Assembly: GCA_013396635.1 (NCBI GenBank)
Contig: WBMW01004867.1
Location: 1,550,318 to 1,614,317, forward strand
Length of the DNA: 64,000 bases
Direction of reading: 5' to 3'
Origin: Penelope pileata
Taxonomy: Eukaryota; Chordata; Aves; Galliformes; Cracidae
In this document: piece after piece, positions 26,896 to 39,900 of the stretch
How positions within the stretch are numbered: position 1 is the stretch's first letter
Layout: every line of letters starts with the position of its first letter
Made by a program: the position numbers and the translations under genes
Notes under the pieces: model-generated
Told to the model about the DNA's origin: nothing
The model's input: only the letters and a program-made list of their open reading frames with translations
The model's database searches: none

Positions 26896-28621
26896 ATAAA
26901 TGGTTACTTTTAGTTGTTGCTGTTTGAATATTCATCTTGTATTTATGTGTGTAAATATCTGTTTATACATGATCAGCATGTACTTAAAATTTGCTAGTGA
27001 TTTTCATGCCAGCAATGTGCCACCTTAGTGCCAGTAGTGGAGTGGTAAGCAATTCGCAATACTAAAAACTGTCTCCAAGCATTCTAGACTTTTACAAATT
27101 TCATTAAATTAGCAATACAAGTGAGTGTTTTCTTGAAGTGGACCCAGTTGTTTAAAAACAACTATTAATGGTAAAATAAAAGACCTACAGAAAAAGGATT
27201 TGAAGAAAGTAAGACACAAGGAATAGTAATTTCTAGAAAAGATTTTGAAAGTCTTAAACTGAAGATGAAAAATGATCTCATTGTGTTGAAGCTTATGAGA
27301 GTCATTCCAAACGAATGACCACCAGGAAAGTATCAAATGTTTTCCATCATAACAACTTTTTTTAGACTACACAGGTAAAATTAGGAGAGGATTCTGTGGA
27401 AAGTGTTGAGCACGTGATCAGAAAAACAGAGCATACCTCATATTTATCGCCTGAAGAAAAAAGGAAAGGTGTTTCACTCATGTTGTACATAAAAGATACA
27501 AATCAAGATGAAACTGTTAATTGTTTTAATAAATAAAGTAACAGAAAATAAAAAGATGAATGAAATAATTTGGAAATTCTGTTTGCTCTTTGTTCAGGAC
27601 TGGTGCAGATCTTCCAGAACTACAGAAGGATTGTCTGCAATGTCATATTGAATTAGATGTTTTCCAATACATTGAAGAATATGTGTTTGCTGATTATATA
27701 TTGCATTGTGCTTGATAGGAAGTCCCTAGTGAATTTTAATAGCTGGGTAACTCATTTGGGAGATTATTTTAAAATATCATTTAGGCTCATTATTTCAAGG
27801 GTACAGAGTGAAAAGACAGAATGGCTATTAAACAATTTACCACAATGCACTTGACTTAAAAATTGTCCTGGAAGTTTCAAAAGGCCTAAATATAGCATTG
27901 TGAGAGTACCGTAGCACAATTCAGGATGATTTATTAGGTTCACAAGTTCTAAGGCTTATGCACAGAAAGATAAAAACTTCAGTACTGACACCCTGAAAGC
28001 TTCCTGAGACAGAGACAATTAGCCCAGTAGAAGTTGAAAAAAAAAAAAAAAAGAGGATCAGAAAATCAGAATAGGAAAATTATTTCGACAAGAATGTTAC
28101 CCAGTCACCGCCTTTTGGAGAAAATATCATCTCTGAAAATGAATGTGCCAGAATCTCCTAAGAAAAACTATTTCTTCTACCTTAGTATTGTATGTTGTAG
28201 CTGCGCTAAGGGACACCATAGCAGAAATGGGAAAACAGCTGAGTTTGACCAGGAATTAAATTGTGTCTTTTTATCCTGTGGTCAGTGGGAATGCTCTTGG
28301 CAAAGGTAACAAGATGTCCTTCTGGCTGCTGGGAATGCAAGATCCAGAAAGCACTTGCACAGCTTTGTGTGGGAAATGTGCAGTCAAGAGAAATTCAGTA
28401 AAGAAGGAGAGAAGTAAGAAAACCATAGTTTTCATTGGCAGTGAGGATAATTTTTGTAAAAATCAATGAAAGAAGAAAGCAAAACTCTTAGAGTTCTTTA
28501 CCTGGATATCACATGCTTATTTATTTATTTTTTAATTGCTGTGTTCATTTTTACATCTTCTCTATCTTCATTGCTGATCCAATTCATTTCCATTAAAAAA
28601 GGTAAATAAAATCCCAAACAC
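26896..28621. other. intergenic, no gene recognised
   Basis: AT-rich sequence between the solo LTR and the CR1 cluster, with the A16 run. Nothing else was recognised. Confidence 0.6.
28037..28052. repeat. A16 homopolymer
   Basis: Run of 16 A. The upstream 500 bases show no recognisable gene copy. Confidence 0.85.
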
Positions 28622-29290
28622 AATCACAGAATCACAGAATCACAGAGCTGTAGGGGTTGGAAGGGACCTCGAGAGATCATCAACTCCAATTCCCCTGCCA
28701 AAGCAGGCTTCTCTACAGCAGGTTGCACAAGTAGGTGTCCAGACGGGTCTTGAATATCTCCAGAGAAGGAGACTCCACAGCCTCCCTGGGCAGCCTGTTC
28801 CAGTGCTCTGTCAACCACACCATGAAGAAGTTCTTACGCATACTGGTGTAGAACTTCCAATGCTCCAGTTTTAGGCCATTTCCCCTCATCTTATCCCCAC
28901 AGACCACTGAAAAGAGATTGCCCATGTCCATTTGCCTCCCGCACCTAAGATATCTGTAGACGTTAATAAGATCACAGAATCACAGAATCACAGAGTTGCA
29001 GGGATTGGAAGGGACCTCAAGAGATCATCGAGTATCCCCTCTCAGCCTTCTTTTCTCAAGGCTGAACAGACCCAGATTACTGACCCTCTCCTTGTAAGGG
29101 AGATGTTCCATGCTCTTTACACCCTTTATCATCTTTGTGTCCCTATGATGGACTCTTTCCAGGAGGTCCCTGTCTTTTTTATACTGGGGAGCCCAGAACT
29201 GGATACAGTACTCCAGCTGAGGCCTGACCAGGGTGGAGTAGTTGGGGAGGATCACCTCCCTTGACCTGCTGGCAATGGTCTCTTTAAACA
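28622..29290 (-). mobile_element. CR1 LINE 3' portion with a nested CR1 tail
   Basis: A single inverted CR1 runs from the ACAGAATCACAGAATCACAG tail at 28622 through the ORF2 C-terminus. That part reads HWNRLPREAVESPSLEIFKT on the minus strand. It continues up to the RSREVILPNYSTLVRPQLEY region near 29270. The copy is interrupted at 28974-29033 by a second CR1 tail. Removing those 60 bases restores the normal CR1 order (GTTAATAAGATC followed by CCCTCTCAGCC). The frame carries substitutions and is not functional. Confidence 0.93.
28974..29033 (-). mobile_element. 60-bp CR1 3' tail nested in CR1
   Basis: This 60-bp stretch has the CR1 tail (ACAGAATCACAGAATCACAG) and the first part of the 3' UTR (GGATTGGAAGGGACCTCAAG). 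It sits in the middle of the host CR1 at 28622-29290. The flanks share ATC (28971-28973 and 29034-29036). It is an extremely short insertion, or a patch copied by gene conversion. Confidence 0.8.
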
Positions 29291-29439
29291 CAATAGGTAT
29301 CATAGCAAAAGAATGACAGTGTGTTCCATGTAAAAGATATGTTGATATTAGGTCCAGTGGGAAAAAAAAAAGAGGGTTTGTCTTGTGGAATTGTTATAGG
29401 ACAGGTTTTCAGGAAAAAAGTAGGAATAATTCCTCCAGA

Positions 29440-29505
29440 GTGGGAGGTTTGTAACAGCTGGACTTGATGACCTTGGAGGTATTTTCCAATCTAAATGATT
29501 CCATC
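29440..29505 (+). mobile_element. short CR1 3' tail
   Basis: The sequence GCTGGACTTGATGACCTTGG, then TTTTCCAATCTAAATGATTC, is the end of the CR1 3' UTR in plus orientation. No ORF2 sequence is recognisable to its left. It lies 150 bp from the opposite-orientation CR1 at 28.6-29.3 kb. Confidence 0.8.
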
Positions 29506-31390
29506 ACCATCCATGCTCTGCAGACTCTTAGCAATGTGATGGAAATAACACTGTGTACCTGTGAATGATTTCCTGTAAGTGTTCTGTTATTGCAGGGTAA
29601 TAATTTATGCATGTGGTCTGATTTTCAGATATGTTTAACAGAAGCGCCTTGCACCAAGTCAGTGATAAGTGCCTACCTTCTGCTCAGAGAAACCAATGGA
29701 AGCTGTGGGTGCTCTGAATCAATTGAAAACCAGGTCACTTCTTCAAGAGTTCTTACATATGGATGTGGATCCTTGACTTCAGATATCCACGTTTCAAAAT
29801 TTTGAGCTTAATACAGATTTATAATGCAAACAGCCAAGGAAGAATTCATCTCTGCTCCTCACTGCTTTTCATTGCTGTTGCTGAAGGAAAGCAGTGCCAA
29901 CTGTCTCTCTAATCAGTTGAGATTATGATGAGCTGCAGTAGTTTAGTAAATTCTTTCTCACTCATTTTACAACACACAATAAGTATGTCTAGCAGTGTTT
30001 TACTGTTTTGTTCTCGGGAATACCCTTACATAATTTGTGCAATAGTTTTATTAGGATGCTACAGGTCAAGGATCATTATTAAAATTGGCAGAAGGCAATG
30101 GACCAAGTTGTTCTGTTAATTCCACGTATGCAAGCTTATTAGGTACAGTGATGTTGTAAGAATGCAGTTGAGATGTCTCTTTATCTGTCTAGCAAATGCT
30201 TTTTAGGGAGATTAAAAGAAAAAGATTCTTGTCTTGCATACAATCAGTTTCAGGAGATTGAAAAAGCTCAGAGCTCTTGGTAAACAGCTCTCTGCTGAGA
30301 GACCATTGGACTTAGATCTGCTGTAACTTCTATTATTATTTTTCCATGCATTGTATAGACTATAATGTATATAATGGGTGTTTTCAGATAAAGTTGAATC
30401 TGATGTATATAATGGAAAATTGTCTTGTGATTTAAACAGCTTCAACTTTGAAAAATTGTTCTGTACCTGGCAGAGGTCCCTTTTCTTGGAACATGTTCCT
30501 TAAGATGTCCCCAGCTGACAGTTGAACAGACATTTGGTAGTCATTATCAGTATGTAAGACCTCAGCCTCCCATTCCCTAGGCTTTGCACCAGTAATGTTG
30601 CAGCAGTATCAATTGCACACAGTTATTGCTGAACTTTGGATCTGACTGAGCACAAAGGAGAAAGAGATCGGTATTTGACAAGTGAGGAACGATGGGACAA
30701 AATCCCCTATCCCTATCTGTATGAGACAGCCAGCATCCTCTGGGAGTTCTGCATAGAGTCCTGACACTTGTCATGCTATTGAGTTAACCAGGTATAAAAT
30801 ATCTTGAGTGTCAATATATGAGACTGGTGATTCAAGGAAATAATAGAGGCTCACAGATCTCACAGAGCAAAGCCTCTCTATATGTCACTGTAAAAATATA
30901 GGAAAGGCTAGGTGCTAGCTCATAAAGTCCTCACTGATCTGTCCAATACAGAACCAAATGTGCAAAAGTTTAGGGGATTTTGGAGCTCAGATTTGGGTAT
31001 GCTGATCACACTGTGCACAAAAAAAAATTATAACAGTACGAATCTGTAGTGAACTGCATCCATTAAAATATTAACATCGAATAAAGCATTAACAACAAAT
31101 AAAGCATTAACATAAAATAACACATTGTCACTTATGGTAATGTCTCCTGTTACGATTTCCCTGCCCTGAGAGCAGTGTCAGCTGTCCTTTGCATGGTTTC
31201 CGTGGCTCAGTCTCATAGTAAGGGATAAATCAGAGCTGTGCAGTAGGCATATATTTCAAATACAACTTATTTAATTACATAAGAACTTCAGTCACTGGTA
31301 ATCACAAGTGAGACAACCCCTTCCATTGGAAATCTCACACCAGTACTATAACAGAAGTCAGTCCACCAAAAACTCTCTCAAAATTGACGT
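29506..31390. other. intergenic, no gene recognised
   Basis: Only the 18-bp tandem repeat stands out. Frames are short (under 80 codons) and unrecognised. Confidence 0.6.
31070..31123. repeat. 18-bp tandem repeat, three units
   Basis: Three consecutive 18-bp units: ATTAACATCGAATAAAGC, ATTAACAACAAATAAAGC, ATTAACATAAAATAACAC. Each successive unit differs at a few positions. It is a small AT-rich minisatellite about 270 bp to the left of the duplicated block. Confidence 0.85.
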
Positions 31391-31935
31391 GACCAGTCAT
31401 GATTTGCCCTTGGTAAATTCATGTTGACTGTTTTCATTCATGTTATCTTTCATATAACTGAAAATGGTTTCTAAGAGGAATTGGTCCATCACCTTTGCAG
31501 AAGTTGAGGTGAAGCTGACTGGTCTGTAGTTTCTGAATCCTCCTTCTTGTCCTGCATATGAGCATGTGGCTTTTTGCACTTTGGAAACTGAATGGCTTGG
31601 TTGCCGCTACCTCTGGAAGGCATTAGAGAGCTGTCAACAGAATGCATCCCATCTGGTCCCATTGACTTGTGAATGTCCAAGTGGAATAAGAACTCCCTGA
31701 CTCTTTCCTTGCTGCTTCACTGCCACAGACTCTGTTAGGAGTCTCAGGGAGCTGTGAGGCCTGCAGACAAGGCTTAGCTGTGAAAACTGAGGCAAGAAAG
31801 CATTTCAGGACCTCAGCCTTTTCCCTGACACCTGTCACTGGGGTCCCTGCCCCACTAAACAATGGCCGAGATCACAATCTCCCTAGTCTTTCTTTTGCTT
31901 CTGTTGTCCTTACAGAAAGCCCTTTTTTCTTCTTT
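31391..31935 (-). mobile_element. CR1 LINE reverse-transcriptase fragment (copy A)
   Basis: Minus-strand frames contain NYRPVSFTSTSAKVMDQFLL and SQHEFTKGKS, the N-terminal part of the CR1 ORF2 reverse transcriptase. Upstream are MDIHKSMGPDGMH and EKAEVLKCFLASVFTAK in other frames, so the frame is broken by at least two shifts. Both the 5' end and the 3' end of CR1 are missing. The left edge coincides with the start of the duplicated block, so it may really extend a little differently. The same element reappears at 33749-34293. Confidence 0.85.
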
Positions 31936-33747
31936 TATTTTTTTTTCACACTGACTTTTCTACCTAGCTTTTATACATAATGAGCACATAATGAATCTCT
32001 TTTGTCTCACAAGCTACCCTAATGTAAAACAAGTTATTTAGTCGTTGTTGAATTTAATTCACAGAAGAGAAACACTAAGACTAAGCATAGCTATGTAGCT
32101 GATTTGCTATAGGATATAACAAGTAGTGAATCTCATCTAAGGATGCATGGAATTCTCTCAGCAGAGAGAGCTCTTCAGGTAGTGGCCAATTGTCACACCT
32201 GTATCTCTGCAACCTGTCCGCCTTAATTCCCGGTTTTAACGTAACATAATATAAGAGGCACAAACTGAGAGTAATGGCCATCAGTGCAATGAACTAGCTG
32301 CAAAAATACAGAACAGGGAGTGGGAGTTCAAGCCAGACATGGCAGTATTTTATAGAAGTGATTATTTCTATATTATGAGCTGTGCTGAAAACATTCATTT
32401 ACTTCGTATAATCCTGTAGTATTGACAAGATTAAACCTCTGTAAATAGAAGTTTTAACGTCTGTAAGAGCTGCAAGTATTCCTCCTACAATATTGTCCTT
32501 CAAATAGTAACCTTTTGTTCAGAGTTTATTGGGTAATAAATTCCAAGCATTATATTTACAGAGTTATATAGACAGCCAGCATTTTGCTTTGCAGTTTCTC
32601 TGGATACATCTGCATCAGCCCTGTAAAGTGATACACGCTCTATGCCATGTGGTACACAATGACTCATGTTCCTGTGCCTCGAGGTTGGCCCAACCCAAGG
32701 TTTCCTTCTTTCATTTTTTACTGCTTGAACTTAACCCTGAGTATCTGATGGGGTCTGTGTGGTCTTATGACATGATCATCATTGTCTTTATTTGATTTTT
32801 CAGTTCAATGTTTCTGAAATAATGCAAGTAGCTTTGTTTCAGCCTATTAAGGTACTGATATCATAGCACAAAATTGAATATATATGTTTCATAACACAGG
32901 ATTTCAAGGTTGTAAATAAATTCAAGTTCCATGATAGTGGATGATCAGGTTTGAAATTAGTATGGAAATGTAGTTCCTTAATGTTAAATGTTTTTCTTTT
33001 GATATCAGAATTTGCTTTTGTTTGCAATCATTTTAAGTTCCTTCTATTTTGCGCCTTATTCAAGCTCCTTTCAAATGTAGTTTTATGGAATACTTTTACA
33101 ACTCTTACTAGTGATGGTGGTTTTCAAATGTCATCAGTTGCTTAATGTTTAACATGCTTTCCGATGTCCTTGACCTTAGAGGTTATCAGATTAGATATTC
33201 ATTCCCTACAAGGTGGAAAAAAAAATGGAAAATTTGTCTGGCTAATATTGAATGAATTCTAAGTTTTCATTAAGGCCTTACCTGTAATTACTTATGAAAT
33301 TCAAAAGGTACTATTAACTATTACTTACACATTATTACCAGAGTAAGAATCTTTGCAAAATATTATTTCTTTCTGAAAATAAAACTGCCTTATCCGCTAC
33401 ACACCTTGAAGACACAAAGACAGGAAACTTTGTTTCAGTACAAGGCTTTGGGAAAAGTGGCTGTATTAAAATATATAGCTACTTATATGATGACTTGGTC
33501 CTACATAGCTAAGAATGAATCAAGGCTGCAAATCTACGTGAGAGCAATAGCTGGTTTCCATTTGCAGGCTGCGTAAGGCGTTATGTGAAGGTATATACAA
33601 GTGTATCCGATAATGGAATTAATGCCTCTAAAGATCTGCTTACATTTTTTCTTTAACTTTATTTGTGAGCATTTTACTATAATATACTTTTAAAGAAAGT
33701 ATTTGTACAGCAACAAGAAACCCACCTGTGCTGACTCTGTGTCTTTC
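31391..33747 (+). repeat. 2357-bp direct duplication, unit A
   Basis: This unit is repeated at 33749-36105 at a constant offset of 2358. Every stretch I compared is identical, including the homopolymers (T9 near 31940 and A9 near 33218). All predicted frames in the two units translate identically. It contains a CR1 reverse-transcriptase fragment and about 1.8 kb of unremarkable AT-rich sequence with no gene. Confidence 0.97.
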
Positions 33748-33748
33748 N
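33748..33748. other. single N at contig junction
   Basis: This is the only ambiguous base I saw in the window. It lies exactly between the two identical 2357-bp units. A one-base N at that point looks like a joint between contigs and not like an ordinary low-quality call. Confidence 0.9.
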
Positions 33749-34293
33749 GACCAGTCATGATTTGCCCTTGGTAAATTCATGTTGACTGTTTTCATTCATG
33801 TTATCTTTCATATAACTGAAAATGGTTTCTAAGAGGAATTGGTCCATCACCTTTGCAGAAGTTGAGGTGAAGCTGACTGGTCTGTAGTTTCTGAATCCTC
33901 CTTCTTGTCCTGCATATGAGCATGTGGCTTTTTGCACTTTGGAAACTGAATGGCTTGGTTGCCGCTACCTCTGGAAGGCATTAGAGAGCTGTCAACAGAA
34001 TGCATCCCATCTGGTCCCATTGACTTGTGAATGTCCAAGTGGAATAAGAACTCCCTGACTCTTTCCTTGCTGCTTCACTGCCACAGACTCTGTTAGGAGT
34101 CTCAGGGAGCTGTGAGGCCTGCAGACAAGGCTTAGCTGTGAAAACTGAGGCAAGAAAGCATTTCAGGACCTCAGCCTTTTCCCTGACACCTGTCACTGGG
34201 GTCCCTGCCCCACTAAACAATGGCCGAGATCACAATCTCCCTAGTCTTTCTTTTGCTTCTGTTGTCCTTACAGAAAGCCCTTTTTTCTTCTTT
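33749..34293 (-). mobile_element. CR1 LINE reverse-transcriptase fragment (copy B, probably the same element)
   Basis: This copy is base-for-base like the fragment at 31391-31935 wherever I compared them, including the T9 homopolymer. It begins immediately after the single N at 33748. It is most likely the same genomic element represented twice by an unmerged contig overlap. Confidence 0.85.
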
Positions 34294-36105
34294 TATTTTT
34301 TTTTCACACTGACTTTTCTACCTAGCTTTTATACATAATGAGCACATAATGAATCTCTTTTGTCTCACAAGCTACCCTAATGTAAAACAAGTTATTTAGT
34401 CGTTGTTGAATTTAATTCACAGAAGAGAAACACTAAGACTAAGCATAGCTATGTAGCTGATTTGCTATAGGATATAACAAGTAGTGAATCTCATCTAAGG
34501 ATGCATGGAATTCTCTCAGCAGAGAGAGCTCTTCAGGTAGTGGCCAATTGTCACACCTGTATCTCTGCAACCTGTCCGCCTTAATTCCCGGTTTTAACGT
34601 AACATAATATAAGAGGCACAAACTGAGAGTAATGGCCATCAGTGCAATGAACTAGCTGCAAAAATACAGAACAGGGAGTGGGAGTTCAAGCCAGACATGG
34701 CAGTATTTTATAGAAGTGATTATTTCTATATTATGAGCTGTGCTGAAAACATTCATTTACTTCGTATAATCCTGTAGTATTGACAAGATTAAACCTCTGT
34801 AAATAGAAGTTTTAACGTCTGTAAGAGCTGCAAGTATTCCTCCTACAATATTGTCCTTCAAATAGTAACCTTTTGTTCAGAGTTTATTGGGTAATAAATT
34901 CCAAGCATTATATTTACAGAGTTATATAGACAGCCAGCATTTTGCTTTGCAGTTTCTCTGGATACATCTGCATCAGCCCTGTAAAGTGATACACGCTCTA
35001 TGCCATGTGGTACACAATGACTCATGTTCCTGTGCCTCGAGGTTGGCCCAACCCAAGGTTTCCTTCTTTCATTTTTTACTGCTTGAACTTAACCCTGAGT
35101 ATCTGATGGGGTCTGTGTGGTCTTATGACATGATCATCATTGTCTTTATTTGATTTTTCAGTTCAATGTTTCTGAAATAATGCAAGTAGCTTTGTTTCAG
35201 CCTATTAAGGTACTGATATCATAGCACAAAATTGAATATATATGTTTCATAACACAGGATTTCAAGGTTGTAAATAAATTCAAGTTCCATGATAGTGGAT
35301 GATCAGGTTTGAAATTAGTATGGAAATGTAGTTCCTTAATGTTAAATGTTTTTCTTTTGATATCAGAATTTGCTTTTGTTTGCAATCATTTTAAGTTCCT
35401 TCTATTTTGCGCCTTATTCAAGCTCCTTTCAAATGTAGTTTTATGGAATACTTTTACAACTCTTACTAGTGATGGTGGTTTTCAAATGTCATCAGTTGCT
35501 TAATGTTTAACATGCTTTCCGATGTCCTTGACCTTAGAGGTTATCAGATTAGATATTCATTCCCTACAAGGTGGAAAAAAAAATGGAAAATTTGTCTGGC
35601 TAATATTGAATGAATTCTAAGTTTTCATTAAGGCCTTACCTGTAATTACTTATGAAATTCAAAAGGTACTATTAACTATTACTTACACATTATTACCAGA
35701 GTAAGAATCTTTGCAAAATATTATTTCTTTCTGAAAATAAAACTGCCTTATCCGCTACACACCTTGAAGACACAAAGACAGGAAACTTTGTTTCAGTACA
35801 AGGCTTTGGGAAAAGTGGCTGTATTAAAATATATAGCTACTTATATGATGACTTGGTCCTACATAGCTAAGAATGAATCAAGGCTGCAAATCTACGTGAG
35901 AGCAATAGCTGGTTTCCATTTGCAGGCTGCGTAAGGCGTTATGTGAAGGTATATACAAGTGTATCCGATAATGGAATTAATGCCTCTAAAGATCTGCTTA
36001 CATTTTTTCTTTAACTTTATTTGTGAGCATTTTACTATAATATACTTTTAAAGAAAGTATTTGTACAGCAACAAGAAACCCACCTGTGCTGACTCTGTGT
36101 CTTTC
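33749..36105 (+). repeat. 2357-bp direct duplication, unit B
   Basis: Second unit, beginning with GACCAGTCATGATTTGCCC directly after the N and ending GACTCTGTGTCTTTC before unique sequence (TGCCAGAAAGGCAG). It is almost certainly the overlapping start of the next contig. It adds no information beyond unit A. Confidence 0.97.
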
Positions 36106-39100
36106 TGCCAGAAAGGCAGAATGGAATATAGCAAACATTTATTCAAGATCTGTGGGAATCTCCCATGAGGACCTTGCCAAGCAATGGGAACAGATAATTT
36201 AGGTTCTGCTTTATTTTTAATTTCTTCACAGGAAGTTGAAACTGTCTAAGGGCATTGTTGACAGAAGGGGATTTCCAGAAGATGCTTGCCTTTGATCTCC
36301 TGCCATACAGTCCAATGGAAGTTATCAAGTGTTCTCAGGGCTGATAGAAGAAAATTTGCCCTCTGAATGCTCTTATCCATCAGAGCCATGTCCCATATCT
36401 GTAACAGCTGTCACAGTTTTCTCACCAAGTTATCTCCGTTTGAAGGAGAACAGGTGTTATTTCTAGCACTCCTTCGCGATCTGGCATCAGCAGTCTCTCA
36501 CTGTCACCGCAGGACTGTGGCAGTGCTCCAAGCTGCACTTTTCCCACAAACACCGGATGGCAGGGATCTAGGGATTAACAAGAGAGCCCACATCTAATTT
36601 GCTGAGGTAAAACTATGGCACTCAGGCACTTTGTTCCACCTACCTATATTTTAGATCTGTTCCTATTACAGGAATGTTAAAGTTCAAATGACCACAAACT
36701 TTGGGCTTCGTTTTCACTTGCTTTGGGCATCCAGTGTGGTTTCATGAAAACTGTGTCCATAGCAAAATGAAAAAAATGCTTCCTTTTCAAAACACAGACA
36801 ACAGATGGCTCTCTCCATGCTTCATGACTCTTTGCACTCAATGTGAAGTATCTTCAGTGTTTCAATGTGACATATTTAAGGGAATTGCTCTCTGCTTTAA
36901 CACATCTTTCATTTCTTGGAGATATCTAGGGATGCTCCAAGACATCAGTTCTGAGCAGTTCCTTAGGCTGTGGTAGCCTTATGATGCAATAATTGTTAAG
37001 AGAGAAAAATGTTCAATTGTCACTACGGAAAATACTTTGCCTAAGGCCAGTTATACATCTGTATTATGTGGCTGCCCATTCATGAAAAGTGACTGTCAAA
37101 AAGGAAGAGCCGTCTCTATTTCATCTCTCACTTAAATAGATCAGAGAAGCATCCCGGTTCATGAGCCCATTCTGCCAACCAGAGGAAAATCATGTAGGAA
37201 ACTGTTTCTCTCCAGATAGCTGTAGACAGCATTAGAAAACTTAGTTTTCTTATTTAAAGTTCCTGTTTACCTATTTTTACTGAATTGTATTACAGCATAA
37301 TTCAGTCAGAAACAAAATATTTAGAGAATTTGAAAAAATCAGTGTTGGATTCATGAGCCTAAGAAACCCAATAGTTTTTCACTTTTTGGATTTGCCATTT
37401 CTCTACTTTCTACTCATGCTCCCAAGCTGCTCTGTGTTATCTTTGTTTGAAGCTTCTTAATGAATGTAGACAGTACAAATAGTTCTTAGTGTCACTAGTT
37501 GTTTTCAGCAATTAAGTTTGTTTTTATTACAGAGAGATTTCAAAAGATGAAAAGTGTCTAGTAAAATTTCTTCCATTTCAGGTTGATATGACATTGATAG
37601 TTTTTTCCAACCATTTTTGAGGAAATATGACTCTCAATCCTGAATCAGCTACTGTCCTAACACATCTTAAAAGGTAAGATTTAGCATCCTAAGTCAGAAA
37701 CAGAATTATTATGGGAGTGATTTGTAATTGCAACCTGTAAATTAGAGATTCCCAACAACAGTAAACTGTCACACATCAAAACTGAGAAAGAAATGCAGAA
37801 TCATTACAAATCACCATTATGGCTTTGAGTTGCAGAAATTAAAAGCACTAAGGCTTTTTGGAGTGCTTATTATTTATTTCTTTTTCCTTCAGAGATTTTT
37901 CTTCCTCCATTGATTTCATGGGCAATTGAACAAAATACTGAAGGAAACAATTATTTCAGCTATTGTGTGAAAGATGAATGGCAGCAGTATTACCATTGCC
38001 TTCTCCTTGAGCTATGTTTTAAATGTGCAGAGAAGTAAATTAATAGAAAAATAAATAGCTTTGAAGTCTACCTGTTCACTGGTATTTGTGAACCAGTATT
38101 GGTATTTGGGGATTTTATTTCCACATATCAGTAATATTAGGTATATTCCTTCCTGCACCAATTTACAGCTGGTTAGCTCACATTAATCTGCCATTTCCTT
38201 CTCCATTCCAGAATGTTGTTGTTGGGAATCCCGTGCTCTGCCACCTTTCTCATCCTCTGTGTCACATGGGGAGCTCAGGTAGTGACCTTGGCTTACTCAT
38301 CTTTCTGGGCCAGCTCTAGTTTGTTTGTGGGTGTAGTCCTAAATGATTTGTCACGTTGCCCGAGGAAACAGTTGACTAAGAGGTAAATTGAAGCCAGCTC
38401 CTAAACAGGCCTTCACAGCATTTTCCTAATGTCTACTTGTTTCTGTGTAAAATATCCAGGCAGATCACACTGCCACATCATCCTTTTTTGCAAAGAAGTA
38501 ATGGCATCGGGACATTGGTGACTGCACATGTATTGACTAGATATATCATGGGATCTTCTTTGAAATATTTGTTTCTATTTGAAGACTTGTGCGTTACAGT
38601 GAGGGGCACAATGGCCTTATGTGCCCACCTAAACAAATAATTGATATCTCAAGCTTCCTGTAATTGAGTATTCTACTGATAGTAAGGATTATAAGTGGTG
38701 ATATGAGCAATGCAATAAAATATAATTAAAGGTAATGAAATTCTGTACTTTGTCTTGCTGGATTTACTTGCTTACTTTCTTATGATATCTTCAGTAGGAC
38801 TGGAAGCATAAACTTCTCAGTCTACTATTTGTAGGTTGTGGTATCACTCAAACATGAGGTGTCTTACAAACAGGCGGAACAATATTGCCCCAGCCCTTAA
38901 ACATGCTGTTGATGCTGTGTAGTGGGGAAAAAAAATTGTGATGATGATTTCATAACTTATTTTGAAGAATGCAATGGTTGAATATAACTGATAAAAAGGG
39001 AAACAAGTAGTGAGGAAGTTAATTTCAAAGTAGTTCCTTTTACAGTATCAGAGACCTGCAGTAGAGTCATCAATCTGTAATCCCAGTTTCCAACTTCAAT

Positions 39101-39799
39101 GTTTTGGTTGGGAGAAGGTGGAGAAGTGAAATCTAGCTTTCTAATCTGGTAAATAATAAAGGAACAGATCATCCTGGGAATGAACACTTTCCAGACTGGA
39201 GGTGCCCAAACAGTTTTTTTTTTTTCTTCCAGGAAATACACATCTTTTCAGCCCTTTCATCCATTTCTGCTTTACTGTATCTTCTTCATTTAAATCAATG
39301 CAGAGCAACAACCAAAAAAGTATGTATTTTTTCTTTGTATTATCTGAAAACGATGTCTGTTTGGAGAGAAAAGTGCTTCTTTTGAAATCAGATAGTTGAA
39401 GTGCTTTAATTTCAGCTCACATCATTAAGGATGCACAATTTAAAGTTTGAGGGTAAATGAGGCTGGCATTCTTTAAAAACCCAATGCAAATCTTCTCAGG
39501 TCCAATTATTTTCTTACTGCTTTCCTAGAGAAGAACACCTGGGTTACGGAAATAGCAAATAGTAGAGGAGGTTCATTGTATATCATAGCAAAAACTAAGA
39601 AATAAGCTAAGAAGAAGGTAGCTTCTTGTCTCAGTCATGCCAGTGCTGGAGATATGATCTGCTAAGAAGGATTTAAACTTTTTAATCCTTAACCATTTTT
39701 TGTTGTTATTCCTACGATGAGGAACAGTTGTATAATGACCAGCTTTGTCCCAAAATATTACCTTATCTAATTGTTAGCACATTCCCATCTGTGAAGAAT
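36106..39799. other. intergenic, no gene recognised
   Basis: Unique AT-rich sequence after the duplicated block, with a T12 run at 39214-39225. No recognisable repeat or exon. Confidence 0.6.
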
Positions 39800-39900
39800 T
39801 GTTGTGGTTTGACCCACTGTATAGCTAGGTACCACACAGTCATTCGCTCACTTCCCCTCACAGTGGGGTGAGGGAGAGAATTAGGAGAAAAACAGAAAGT
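39800..39900 (-). mobile_element. ERVL-like LTR 3' end fragment
   Basis: TGTTGTGGTTTGACCC is the inverted end of the same LTR family. It is followed by the CATTCGCTCACTTCCCCTCA block and GGGAGAGAATTAGGAG. Only about 100 bp remain and homology stops near 39900. The fragment therefore reads on the minus strand. Confidence 0.85.

Noticed and set aside
31391..36105. Genuine recent tandem duplication of 2.36 kb
   Set aside because: It cannot be fully excluded, but the exact identity and the single N precisely at the joint fit an unmerged contig overlap better.
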